From assembly GCF_003259365.1 (NCBI RefSeq), contig NZ_QLLY01000010.1, positions 163,334 through 227,333 on the forward strand: a stretch of DNA of 64,000 nucleotides. Direction: 5' to 3'. This stretch comes from Streptomyces sp. PsTaAH-137. GTDB taxonomy: Bacteria > Actinomycetota > Actinomycetes > Streptomycetales > Streptomycetaceae. The position numbers and the translations under genes are program-made. Positions 32,759 through 41,858 of the stretch are shown one piece after another; the first letter of the stretch is position 1, and the number at the start of each line of letters is the position of its first letter. The notes under the pieces were generated by a model. The model did no database searches, had not been told where the DNA came from, and was given only the letters and a program-made list of their open reading frames with translations.

Positions 32759-32856
32759 CACAGCCCATTGTCGACCGGCGACCCTTCGGCCGCCGCCGAA
32801 GCGTTCGACTCCCCGGCAGGAGCCCACGCGCCCGCCGGGAGGCCGACCCCTCCCGC

Positions 32857-33558
32857 TCAGGCGCCCGCCATCAACCGCAGCCCCGACAGCGTCAGATCCA
32901 GCGCGGTGCGGAACTGGTCGACGTCGTCGTGGCCGTCGAACTCGTCCGCGATCTCGTGCACGAACGGGAACTCCGCCGGGTCCAGCTCCCGCCAGGTGGC
33001 GACGAAGCGGCCCAGGAACTCGTCCCGGGTCACGGCCCCGCCGAGGACCTCCGCTGGCGGCTCCTGGCCCAGGTCGACGGCCGAGCCGACGACGACGCCC
33101 ACGACCGCCGACACGGCGTGGAAGCGCTGGCGCGCGGTGAGGTTCAGGCGCAGGGACTGCTGGCCCAGCTTCTCCCACAGGCGCAGGGAGTTGTTCTGGA
33201 GATCCGTGTTGCGCATGAAGTAGTTGCCCAGCCAGGGGCGCTCCACGATCGCGTCGAACAGCATCAGGGCCATCGCCCGCAGCGCGTCGATCGGGTCGTC
33301 CTGCTCCGGCAGCGCCTCGATGTCGGCGAGGACCGTGCCGATCACATGGTCCGTGGCGCGGTCGAGCAGCTCCTCCTTGTTCGCCACGTACCAGTAGATG
33401 CTGGCGACGCCGCCGCCCAGACGCTGCGCGAGCGCCCGGAACGTCAGCGCCGAGGGCCCGGCCTCGTCGAGGAGCGCCACCGTCTCGGCGAGGACGGACT
33501 CCATCGAGTGCGAGGCCCGCCGGCGTCCTCCGGCGGAGCGGTTCTGCGTGCGCGGCAT
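32857..33558 (-). CDS. TetR-family regulator of the divergent MFS exporter
   Basis: 233 residues. The HTH is MESVLAETVALLDEAGPSALTFRALAQRLGGGVASIYWYVANKEELL (about 19-66), with a TetR_C-type ligand domain rich in Trp, Phe and Leu. It is divergent from the MFS gene, and three ATCGAAC/GTTCGAT palindromes lie between the two starts, so it is very likely the repressor of that exporter and of itself. The ligand is probably a substrate of the pump. Confidence 0.92.
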   Translation of the reverse strand: MPRTQNRSAGGRRRASHSMESVLAETVALLDEAGPSALTFRALAQRLGGGVASIYWYVANKEELLDRATDHVIGTVLADIEALPEQDDPIDALRAMALMLFDAIVERPWLGNYFMRNTDLQNNSLRLWEKLGQQSLRLNLTARQRFHAVSAVVGVVVGSAVDLGQEPPAEVLGGAVTRDEFLGRFVATWRELDPAEFPFVHEIADEFDGHDDVDQFRTALDLTLSGLRLMAGA

Positions 33559-33597
33559 GGCGTCTGCTCCTCACTTCCCGCTTGGGTTTTGCCATCT

Positions 33598-33657
33598 ATC
33601 GAACGTTGTTCTATCGTAGCTTATCGAACGCGGTTCGATGATCGAGCGCCGTTCGAT
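33598..33657. promoter_or_regulatory. Three TetR operators and exporter promoter
   Basis: ATCGAACGTTGTTCTAT (33598-33614), ATCGAACGCGGTTCGAT (33623-33639, perfect) and ATCGAGCGCCGTTCGAT (33641-33657) share the ATCGAAC/GTTCGAT half-site. A plus promoter TTGCCA (33589-33594), 17-base spacer, TATCGT (33612-33617) encloses the first site. The two downstream sites sit 18 bases apart between this promoter and ATG 33707. Confidence 0.75.
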
Positions 33658-33706
33658 ACGCCCGTTGTGGGCCCCCTTCCGAATCGGGACAGAAAGGACC
33701 GCTGCC

Positions 33707-35155
33707 ATGACTACTCGCACTTATCCGTCGCTGCGCGCGGCGTGGATCCCCCTGGCAGCGCTCTGCCTGGCCTTCTTCGTCGAGATGGTCGACAACACGC
33801 TGCTGTCGATCGCGCTGCCCACCATCGGCCGGGACCTCGGCAGCGGCACCACCGCGCTGCAATGGGTCACCGGCGCCTACTCCCTGACCTTCGGCGGGCT
33901 GCTGCTCACCGCGGGCTCCATGGCCGACCGGCTCGGCCGCCGCAGAGTGCTGCTCATCGGGCTCGCCGTGTTCGGCGCCCTGAGCCTCTGCGTCGTCTGG
34001 GTCACCACCGCGGGCGAGCTGATCGCCCTGCGCGCCGCGCTCGGCGTGGCCGCCGCCGCGATGGCCCCCATCACCAACTCGCTGGTCTTCCGGCTCTTCG
34101 ACGACAAGGCGCTGCGGATGCGCGCCATGACCGTGATGATCGTCGTCGGCATGTCCGGCTTCGTCCTCGGCCCGCTGCTGGGCGGCACCGCCCTGGCCCA
34201 CGTCCGCTGGGAGTGGCTGCTCGTCGTCAACGCCCCGATCGCCGTGATCGCCTGCATCGGCGTCCGGCTCGGCGTCCCCGCCGACCGGCCCGAGGACCTG
34301 ACCAAGGACAAGCTCGACATGCCCGGCGCCGTCCTGAGCGTCGCCACCATCGGCCTCGCCTGCTACACGCTGACCAGCGGCGTCGAGCACGGCTGGCTCT
34401 CCGCGGCCACCCTCGCCTCGATCGTCGGAGCCGTCGTCGCCGGTATCGCCTTCGTGGTGCACGAGCGCCGCAGCAAGGCCCCGATGCTCGACCTGACCGT
34501 GTTCCGCAACGGCACCGTGCGCGGCGCCGCCCTCGCCCAGATCGGCACCTCGATCGCGATGGCCAGCGTGATGTTCGGGCTGATCCTGCACTTCCAGTAC
34601 GCCTACGGGTGGAGCCCGGTGCGGGCCGGCCTCGCCAACCTGCCGATCATCGTCACCATGCTCGTCGCGACCCCGCTGTCCGAATGGCTCGGCCGTCGCT
34701 TCGGCCACCGCATCGCGTGCCTGGTGGGCGCGGCCTGCCTGGCCGGTTCGCTGGCCGGTCTGGCCTGGGGCGTCGAGCACGGCTACGCCGTCATCGCGGT
34801 CTGCATGGTCCTCATGACCGTAGGACTGCGCACCGTCATGACGATCTGCGCCGTCGCCCTCGTCGACGCCATGCCCGCCAACCGCACCTCCATCGCCGCC
34901 GCCCTCAACGACACCGCCCAGGAGGTCGGCTCCAGCGTCGGCACCGCCATGGTCGGCACGCTGATCGCCGCGCTTGTCACCACGACGCTGCCCACCGGCG
35001 TCTGGAGCAGCGACCTCGTCGCCTCCTTCTTCCACGGCGAACGGATCACCTACGCGGTGCTCGCCGTCGTGGTCGGCGTGATCGCGGCCGTCGGCGCCGC
35101 GAGCCTCACCGACTCGCACAGCGTCGAGGAGCACCCGGCCGAAGAACTCGTCTGA
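33707..35155 (+). CDS. MFS multidrug exporter (DHA2, 14 helices)
   Basis: 482 residues with about 14 hydrophobic helices. MFS motif A is GSMADRLGRRRVL (about 80) and motif C-like FVLGPLLGG. It belongs to the DHA2 group (EmrB/QacA-like), proton-driven exporters of drugs. ATG 33707 is preceded by AGAAAGGA. It is controlled by the divergent TetR gene. Its substrates are unknown; antibiotics or detergents are typical. Confidence 0.93.
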   Translation: MTTRTYPSLRAAWIPLAALCLAFFVEMVDNTLLSIALPTIGRDLGSGTTALQWVTGAYSLTFGGLLLTAGSMADRLGRRRVLLIGLAVFGALSLCVVWVTTAGELIALRAALGVAAAAMAPITNSLVFRLFDDKALRMRAMTVMIVVGMSGFVLGPLLGGTALAHVRWEWLLVVNAPIAVIACIGVRLGVPADRPEDLTKDKLDMPGAVLSVATIGLACYTLTSGVEHGWLSAATLASIVGAVVAGIAFVVHERRSKAPMLDLTVFRNGTVRGAALAQIGTSIAMASVMFGLILHFQYAYGWSPVRAGLANLPIIVTMLVATPLSEWLGRRFGHRIACLVGAACLAGSLAGLAWGVEHGYAVIAVCMVLMTVGLRTVMTICAVALVDAMPANRTSIAAALNDTAQEVGSSVGTAMVGTLIAALVTTTLPTGVWSSDLVASFFHGERITYAVLAVVVGVIAAVGAASLTDSHSVEEHPAEELV

Positions 35156-35168
35156 CCTCTGAGAGAAA

Positions 35169-35211
35169 CGAAGCGCGCGGGACCGCTCGACATGCGGCCC
35201 CGCGCGCTTCG
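35169..35211 (+). terminator. Stem-loop downstream of the MFS gene
   Basis: CGAAGCGCGCGGG (35169-35181) pairs exactly with CCCGCGCGCTTCG (35199-35211) across a 17-base loop, 13 bases after the stop. No U-tract, but a strong stem. Confidence 0.7.
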
Positions 35212-35226
35212 CCGCATCCTGACCCC

Positions 35227-35514
35227 ATGGCTGACAGCACCTTTTCCAAGATTTCCTGGACCGAGTTCCGCCCCGACCAGCGCCGCCTTTCCGTCGGCGC
35301 GGGCCTGACCGGCGTCGGCATGCTCGTCGCCGCCGCGGGCGTCGGCGTCCTGGTCTACGAGCTCGCCCGCGCGGGCCGCTCCTGGACGGGCAGCTGGGAG
35401 GTCCCGCCCGCCGAACTGGCCCAGCGCGCCCTGCGCCAGGCCCAGACGGCGGCGACCAGCGCGAGCCGCGCCGGCAAGGACGCCTGGAACAGCTACGAAG
35501 AGGGCGTGTCCTGA
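35227..35514 (+). CDS. Small membrane-anchored protein
   Basis: 95 residues, with a soluble basic N-terminus (FRPDQRR), one hydrophobic helix (about 26-46), then a charged helical tail rich in Ala/Gln that ends SYEEGVS. The type is common in Streptomyces and of unknown function. There is no clear ribosome site. The tail overlaps the convergent DUF6215 gene by 22 bases. Confidence 0.6.
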   Translation: MADSTFSKISWTEFRPDQRRLSVGAGLTGVGMLVAAAGVGVLVYELARAGRSWTGSWEVPPAELAQRALRQAQTAATSASRAGKDAWNSYEEGVS

Positions 35515-36206
35515 GGCTTCGCCGACCCTGAGCCGAAGCCCGGGACCACCGGAAGCACGTGCTCGGCGATGTCGAGCAGGATCGTCCGGTCGGGATACCC
35601 GCCGTGGTTGCGCCACATCACCAGTTCGTAGGAGCCGCCGCGGTTCTTCGCGTCGAGCGCGACGCTGAGCGCCTCGGCGGGCACGCCCTCCGTACTCTTC
35701 GCGTCCGAGCCGTCGAGCCGGAAACTGATGCCCATGGTCTGGGTCGTGTAGAAGACCGCAGGACGGCGCAGCACCTTCTGCCGGTGCACGTCACGCCCGA
35801 TGAAGGCCGCGGTGTCCTGGTCCACCCGGTAGTCGTCGTAGGACGCGGTCAGCTCGACGGTGTACGTCTCGAACTCGACGCGCGCCGAGGGCGTCGGAAT
35901 CTTCCGCTTCCCGAACTCGACGGACCCGCCGTTGCCGGACGCGCTCGTGGGCCGCTCCCCCGGTATCCCGAGCCAGTCCGCCAGCCCGCGCTGGTTCAGG
36001 GCTTTGCACAACTGCGCCCCGGACACCCGCCCGGCGGCCCCGTCCTTCTTCGTCGCCGCCCCACCCGAACACGTGGCAGCATCCTCCGCGGCGCTCCGCC
36101 CGTCCTCGGGCTGCTGGGCCAACGCCCAGAACCCGACCCCGAGCGCCCCCACCAGAGCAAAGGCCGCGACGGCCTGCCCCCAGACGTTCACAGGCTTCTC
36201 TGTCAT
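35493..36206 (-). CDS. DUF6215 domain membrane protein
   Basis: 237 residues. A short cytoplasmic start, one helix (about 10-30), then an external domain with two Cys (about residues 46 and 67). Landmarks are LADWLGIPGERP, ASYDDYRVDQDTAAFIGRD and YELVMWRNHGGY. I recall the family as DUF6215, found in actinobacteria with no known function. It is the first gene past the GroEL terminator region. Confidence 0.75.
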   Translation of the reverse strand: MTEKPVNVWGQAVAAFALVGALGVGFWALAQQPEDGRSAAEDAATCSGGAATKKDGAAGRVSGAQLCKALNQRGLADWLGIPGERPTSASGNGGSVEFGKRKIPTPSARVEFETYTVELTASYDDYRVDQDTAAFIGRDVHRQKVLRRPAVFYTTQTMGISFRLDGSDAKSTEGVPAEALSVALDAKNRGGSYELVMWRNHGGYPDRTILLDIAEHVLPVVPGFGSGSAKPQDTPSS

Positions 36207-36319
36207 GTCCCCACCCCATTGATCACATTGCAGGGGGACATTAGCGCCCCGTAGGGGCGCGGGACAGTGTCAATGTGCGGCTCCGCCGCGGGGGCGCGAG
36301 AAGCCCCACCGGCGGACAG

Positions 36320-36361
36320 CAAAAAACGAGGGCGGCACCCCCGAAGGGATGCCGCCCTCGT
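36320..36361 (-). terminator. Intrinsic terminator of groEL
   Basis: On the minus strand ACGAGGGCGGCA and TGCCGCCCTCGT form a 12-bp stem (36326-36337 and 36350-36361), followed by a run of six T (36320-36325). It is one of the few terminators in this window with a true U-tract. Confidence 0.88.
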
Positions 36362-36386
36362 CAAAGGACAGGCTGAACCGTCAGGC

Positions 36387-38012
<1,626 letters not shown>

Positions 38013-38140
38013 GTGAAGTGGTCCTCCCGGACGGGGTGGAAACGCAAACGGACCGTGCTGGTGCCCGCGACGGACGGCCCTTGAGCCTTGTGGTTCCTTG
38101 CCCCACCCGGCTCCCGGACCTCACCGACCCGATCCAAGTT

Positions 38141-38203
38141 CTGTCACTCTCACTTGGAGAGTGCTAAGCCCAATGATTAGCACTCGGCCCATGCGAGTGC
38201 AAG
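38141..38203 (-). promoter_or_regulatory. groEL promoter with two CIRCE elements
   Basis: CIRCE 1 (38141-38167): CTGTCACTC, 9-base spacer, GAGTGCTAA (6 of 9 and 9 of 9 to the consensus arms). CIRCE 2 (38177-38203): TTAGCACTC, 9-base spacer, GAGTGCAAG (9 of 9 and 7 of 9). They are separated by nine bases, so the inner arms also form a third, everted pairing. On the minus strand -35 TTGCAC (38197-38202) and -10 TAATCA (38174-38179), 17 bases apart, overlap CIRCE 2. HrcA is the expected repressor. Confidence 0.9.
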
Positions 38204-38250
38204 CGGCTATCACAGATCGGGCCGTGGTGCGCGCCCGCGCGCGGCAGCAC

Positions 38251-38287
38251 GAAGGGCCCGCCCCGGCGAACCGGGGGCGGGCCCTTC
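38251..38287 (-). terminator. Stem-loop downstream of the cold-shock gene
   Basis: GAAGGGCCCGCCCC (38251-38264) pairs with GGGGCGGGCCCTTC (38274-38287) across a short GC loop, 41 bases past the csp stop. It separates csp from the groEL promoter. Confidence 0.8.
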
Positions 38288-38328
38288 ATGGACCGTACGA
38301 AGCTTGTGTGCTGCAGTCGGTCGATCGC

Positions 38329-38535
38329 TCAGCCGGCGGCCAGGCGGACCATGTCGGCCTGCGGCCCCTTCTGGCCCTGCGAGATCTCGAATTCCACTCG
38401 CTGACCCTCTTCGAGGGTGCGGTAGCCGTCCATCTGAATCGCGCTGTAGTGGACGAAAACATCCGCACCACCGTCGACCGCGATGAAGCCGTACCCCTTC
38501 TCCGCGTTGAACCACTTGACGGTGCCCTGAGCCAT
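38329..38535 (-). CDS. Cold-shock protein (CspA family)
   Basis: 68 residues, the full classical length. RNP1 is KGYGFIAV and RNP2 is VFVHYSAI, with DGYRTLEEGQRVEFEI following. It binds single-stranded nucleic acid and melts mRNA secondary structure; Streptomyces has many paralogues (the SC 7.0 group). The upstream region to 38900 is long and may be a regulatory 5' leader. The start ATG 38535 is unambiguous. Confidence 0.95.
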   Translation of the reverse strand: MAQGTVKWFNAEKGYGFIAVDGGADVFVHYSAIQMDGYRTLEEGQRVEFEISQGQKGPQADMVRLAAG

Positions 38536-38900
38536 GCCTAACTCCCCTATTACTGGCCCTTGCGCGAGTCCGCACTTCGCGGACCCGGGTCAGACCTCAC
38601 TCCCCAAAGGGTTTGGGGGTGTGCGCCGGAACGCGTCGACCGCGGCTGAATGTATCTGCCCAACTGCCGTCTGCAACAGGTCAGTCGGACGAGAATTCTG
38701 GGCACGCGTGATCGCGGAAACCGGGCCAACTGCACGGATCTCAGGGCAAGTCGGGCCGTACAAATGCCATAAAAGGCCTGAATGGGAGACGCACATTGGC
38801 TGCTTCTTGTCGCGCTTCGGGCGGGAACTCATATGCGCCCGTCATGCACCACGTTCGGAATCGAACCAGCTTCCCCAACTGTACCGCGCTCAACCATGCA
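38536..38900. other. Gene-free upstream region of csp
   Basis: Together with the terminator to 38939 this is a 430-base gap. It holds a 7-bp hairpin CCCCAAA-GGG-TTTGGGG (38602-38618), otherwise lower GC than its surroundings. I see no gene. A long csp leader is the best reading. Confidence 0.5.
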
Positions 38901-38939
38901 GAATTGCCCCCTCCGCTTTCCTGGCGGAGGGGGCAATTC
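38901..38939 (-). terminator. Perfect 16-bp stem-loop after the thrC-cysO operon
   Basis: GAATTGCCCCCTCCGC (38901-38916) pairs exactly with 38924-38939 around a 7-base loop, 28 bases beyond the cysO stop. On the minus strand it ends an operon whose leader is a SAM riboswitch. Confidence 0.88.
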
Positions 38940-38967
38940 GGATGACTCAGTGTGTCGGCCGACCGTG

Positions 38968-39243
38968 TCAGCCGCCGGCGACGGCGGGAATGATCGAAAC
39001 GCCGGCGCCGTCGGGCGTGGCGGTCTCCAGGCCCTGCTCGAAGCGGACGTCGTCGTCGTTCACGTACACGTTGACGAACCGGCGCAGCTTGCCCTGGTCG
39101 TCCAGAACGCGGGCGGCGATCCCCGTGTGGTTCTTCTCCAGGTCGGAGATGACGTCGGCGAGCGTGGCGCCCTCGGCGCTGACCTCTGCCTGGCCGCCGG
39201 TGTAGGTACGGAGAATGGTGGGGATGCGGACGGAAACGCTCAT
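38968..39243 (-). CDS. cysO: CysO-like sulfur carrier protein (MoaD/ThiS family)
   Basis: 91 residues, beta-grasp fold. Very close to M. tuberculosis CysO as I remember it: SVRIPTILRTYTGG at the start, FVNVYVNDDDVRF in the middle, and IIPAVAGG at the end. The terminal GlyGly is the site of thiocarboxylation. In mycobacteria CysO carries sulfur to CysM for cysteine synthesis with Mec. Here neither cysM nor mec is adjacent; the upstream gene is threonine synthase, 33 bases away on the same strand. MoaD or ThiS roles are less likely. Confidence 0.88.
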   Translation of the reverse strand: MSVSVRIPTILRTYTGGQAEVSAEGATLADVISDLEKNHTGIAARVLDDQGKLRRFVNVYVNDDDVRFEQGLETATPDGAGVSIIPAVAGG

Positions 39244-39276
39244 GGGTTCACCTCGGTCTTTCAGCGGTGGGGCGGA

Positions 39277-40575
39277 TTACTCGGCGAGCCCGGCGGCGCG
39301 GAACGCCTCCAGCGACGGCCGGATGGTCGCGGTGGCCTGCGACGAGTCGGCGACGGCGTCGAGCGTCTTCAGACCGTCACCGGTGTTCAGCACGACCGTG
39401 GTGAGCGACGGGTCGATCAGCCCGGCCTCGATGAGCTTCTTGGTGACGCCGACCGTCACACCGCCCGCCGTCTCGGCGAAGATGCCCTCGGTCTGCGCGA
39501 GCAGCTTGATGGCCTCGACGACCTGCTCGTCGTTCACGTCCTCCACGGCGCCACCGGTACGGCGCGCGATGTCGAGGACGTACGGCCCGTCGGCCGGGTT
39601 GCCGATCGCGAGCGACTTGGCGATGGTGTTCGGCTTCTGCGGCCGCACCACGTCGTGGCCGCCCTTGTACGCGACGGAGACCGGGGAGCAGCCCTCGGCC
39701 TGGGCGCCGAAGAGCTTGTAGGGCTTGTCCTCGACGAGGCCGAGGGCGATCAGCTCCTTCAGCCCCTTGTCGATCTTCGTGAACTGCGAGCCGGACGCGA
39801 TCGGGATGACCAGCTGGTCCGGGAGCCGCCAGCCGAGCTGCTCGCAGATCTCGTAGGCCAGCGTCTTGGAGCCCTCGCCGTAGTACGGGCGCAGGTTGAC
39901 GTTGACGAAGCCCCAGCCCTCGCCCAGCGGGTCGCCGATCAGCTCCGAGCAGAAGCGGTTCACGTCGTCGTAGTTGCCCTCGATGGCGACGAGGTCACCG
40001 CCGTAGACACCGGCCATGACGACCTTGCCCTGCTCCAGGTCGTGCGGGATGAAGACGCAGGAGCGGAAGCCGGCGCGGGCGGCGGCGGCGCCGACGGCAC
40101 CCGCGAGGTTGCCGGTGGAGGAGCAGGACAGGGTGGTGAAGCCGAAGGCGCGCGCGGCCTCGATGGCCTGCGCGACGACCCGGTCCTTGAAGGAGTGGGT
40201 CGGGTTGCCGGAGTCGTCCTTGACGAACAGCTTGCCCTGCTCGACGCCCAGCTCACGGGCGAGGTTGTCGGCCTTGACGAGCTTGGTCCAGCCCGGGTTC
40301 AGGTTCGGCTTCTCGGCGACGTCGGCCGGAACCGGCAGGAGGGGGGCGTAGCGCCAGATGTTGGCGGGCCCGGCCTCGATCTGCTTGCGGAGCGCCTCGG
40401 GGTCGCCGACGGGCAGGTCGTACGCGACTTCCAGAGGCCCGAAACACTCGACGCAGGCGAAGACCGGACCGAGCGGGACCTGTGCACCGCACTCCCGGCA
40501 GGAGAGGCCGGAGGCCGGACCGAGATCAACGGCGTCGGTGGTCGAGGTGGCGGTGGCGAATGTCTGTGCAGCCAT
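39277..40575 (-). CDS. thrC: Threonine synthase
   Basis: 432 residues. An N-terminal zinc ribbon (CREC near 26, CVEC about 16 later) precedes a PLP fold type II domain. The PLP lysine lies in DSGNPTHSFKDR and the phosphate loop in SCSSTGNLAGAVGAAAA. It converts O-phosphohomoserine to threonine and phosphate in the cytoplasm. The long N-terminal ribbon marks the plant-like/class I group seen in many actinobacteria. The leader is a SAM-I riboswitch, so expression should fall when S-adenosylmethionine is high. It is operonic with cysO. Confidence 0.95.
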   Translation of the reverse strand: MAAQTFATATSTTDAVDLGPASGLSCRECGAQVPLGPVFACVECFGPLEVAYDLPVGDPEALRKQIEAGPANIWRYAPLLPVPADVAEKPNLNPGWTKLVKADNLARELGVEQGKLFVKDDSGNPTHSFKDRVVAQAIEAARAFGFTTLSCSSTGNLAGAVGAAAARAGFRSCVFIPHDLEQGKVVMAGVYGGDLVAIEGNYDDVNRFCSELIGDPLGEGWGFVNVNLRPYYGEGSKTLAYEICEQLGWRLPDQLVIPIASGSQFTKIDKGLKELIALGLVEDKPYKLFGAQAEGCSPVSVAYKGGHDVVRPQKPNTIAKSLAIGNPADGPYVLDIARRTGGAVEDVNDEQVVEAIKLLAQTEGIFAETAGGVTVGVTKKLIEAGLIDPSLTTVVLNTGDGLKTLDAVADSSQATATIRPSLEAFRAAGLAE

Positions 40576-40593
40576 GAGAGGCGAGGCCCTTTC

Positions 40594-40724
40594 TCCTCAT
40601 CTTCCTCGCGACGTACCTCGCCGCGAGACGGAATTGGCACCTTCCCCACCGTGACCTCGTAGGTCGGCGGGAGGGTTGCCGGGGCTTCAACGGGCCGTAT
40701 CCCTCTGCCCCTCTGGATGAGCGG
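40594..40724 (-). ncRNA. SAM-I (S-box) riboswitch in the thrC leader
   Basis: On the minus strand the leader reads CTCATC, AGAGGGGCAGAGGGA, CGGCCCGTTGAAGCCCCGGC, AACC, then GGTGCCAATTCC, and GATGAG closes it. These are the P1 strands (CTCATC 40716-40721, GATGAG 40596-40601), the GGCCC/GAAGCCC kink-turn and P2, GCAACC, and the SAM-contacting GGTGCCAAxTCC, in the right order and spacing. The GAGGAGAAAGG ribosome site (40588-40598) touches the 3' strand of P1, pointing to translational control. Confidence 0.92.
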
Positions 40725-40872
40725 TATTCGATTGTGTGGATGGAGTTGTACGGGCTCGCCGACCCCGACATGCGATGGTCACGGACCCTGTTCAAGACTG
40801 TAACTGAAGGGGTGGACCCTTGAGATAGTCGTCCGAACCGCGAGATGGATCACAAACGGGAGGGCCTTGGCC

Positions 40873-41820
40873 GTGCTGGAAGAAGTCGAGGACTGGCTCA
40901 AGCGGCGCTCCTGGTCCGTGGCCGACCGTCCCATGGCCCGGCTGGTCGCCGCGAAGCGGGCGTCGGGCCGGACGGTGAGCGTCGTCCTGCCCGCGCTGAA
41001 CGAGGAGGAGACGGTCGGGGAGATCGTCTCCGTGATCCGGCGCGAGCTGATGACAGATGCGGTGCCGCTGGTCGACGAGATCGTGGTCGTCGACTCCGGC
41101 TCCACGGACCGCACCTCCGAGGTGGCCGCGGCGGCCGGGGCGCGCGTCGAGCACCGGGACACGATCCTGCCGCGGATCGCGGCCCGCCCCGGCAAGGGCG
41201 AGGTGCTGTGGCGCTCGCTGCTCGTCACGTCGGGTGACATCGTGTGCTTCGTCGACGCCGACCTGAAGGAGTTCTCGGCGGACTTCGTCTCCGGCATCGT
41301 CGGCCCGCTCCTCACCGACCCGGACGTCGACTTCGTGAAGGCCATGTACGACCGCCCGCTGGGCGAGGCGGCCGGCCAGGGCGGCCGCGTCACCGAGCTG
41401 ATGGCCCGGCCGGTCCTCAATCTGCACTGGCCCCGACTGGCCGGATTCGTCCAGCCGTTGGGCGGCGAGTACGCGGCCCGCAGGAGCCTGCTCGAACGGC
41501 TGCCGTTCCCGGTCGGCTACGGGGTGGAGCTGGGCCTGCTGGTCGACGCGCTGCACACCGTGGGCCTGGACGCGCTCGCCCAGGTCGACGTCGGCGTCCG
41601 CAAGCACCGGCACCAGGACGGGCAGGCGCTCGGCCGGATGGCGGCGGCGATCTACCGCACGGCCCAGCTGCGGCTCGCGCGCGGGCATCTGGTGCGGCCG
41701 GTGCTGACCCAGTTCGAGCGGGGCGCGGACGGCTTCGAGCCGCGGGTGCACTCCGTGGACACCGAGGAGCGGCCCCCGATGACCGAAATCAGTGAGTATG
41801 CGGAGCGTCGCGTGGCGTAA
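40873..41820 (+). CDS. gpgS: Glucosyl-3-phosphoglycerate synthase
   Basis: 315 residues, GT-A fold of family GT81. VVLPALNEEETVGEIV (about 40), VVDSGSTDRT, and the metal site VDADLKEF (about 128) are diagnostic. LNLHWPRLAGFVQPLGGEYA lines the acceptor pocket. It joins NDP-glucose to 3-phosphoglycerate, the first step toward glucosylglycerate or methylglucose lipopolysaccharides. GTG 40873 has a GGGAGGG site at 8 bases. The trehalose genes lie close by; no GpgP phosphatase is seen here. Confidence 0.92.
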   Translation: MLEEVEDWLKRRSWSVADRPMARLVAAKRASGRTVSVVLPALNEEETVGEIVSVIRRELMTDAVPLVDEIVVVDSGSTDRTSEVAAAAGARVEHRDTILPRIAARPGKGEVLWRSLLVTSGDIVCFVDADLKEFSADFVSGIVGPLLTDPDVDFVKAMYDRPLGEAAGQGGRVTELMARPVLNLHWPRLAGFVQPLGGEYAARRSLLERLPFPVGYGVELGLLVDALHTVGLDALAQVDVGVRKHRHQDGQALGRMAAAIYRTAQLRLARGHLVRPVLTQFERGADGFEPRVHSVDTEERPPMTEISEYAERRVA

Positions 41821-41845
41821 TCACCGGATAATAGGCGTCTTTCCC

Positions 41846-41851
41846 TACATT
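41846..41851 (+). promoter_or_regulatory. -10 hexamer of a probable leaderless promoter
   Basis: TACATT ends seven bases before ATG 41859; no ribosome site and only a weak -35. The LAXTG gene is probably leaderless. Confidence 0.45.
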
Positions 41852-41858
41852 GCCCTTT

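Noticed and set aside
32036..33595. A single 519-residue gene covering ArsR and upstream DNA
   Set aside because: The N-terminal half is antisense-like Arg-rich frame over the TetR gene; the true HTH protein begins at ATG 32758.
29312..36206. Integrated mobile element or genomic island
   Set aside because: The region is rich in regulators and strain-variable gene types, but I saw no integrase, att repeats, transfer genes or tRNA target, so an element cannot be claimed.
38860..38890. tRNA-like T-loop GGTTCGATTCC on the minus strand
   Set aside because: Flanking bases do not pair as a T stem, and there is no acceptor stem, anticodon arm or CCA-adjacent structure.
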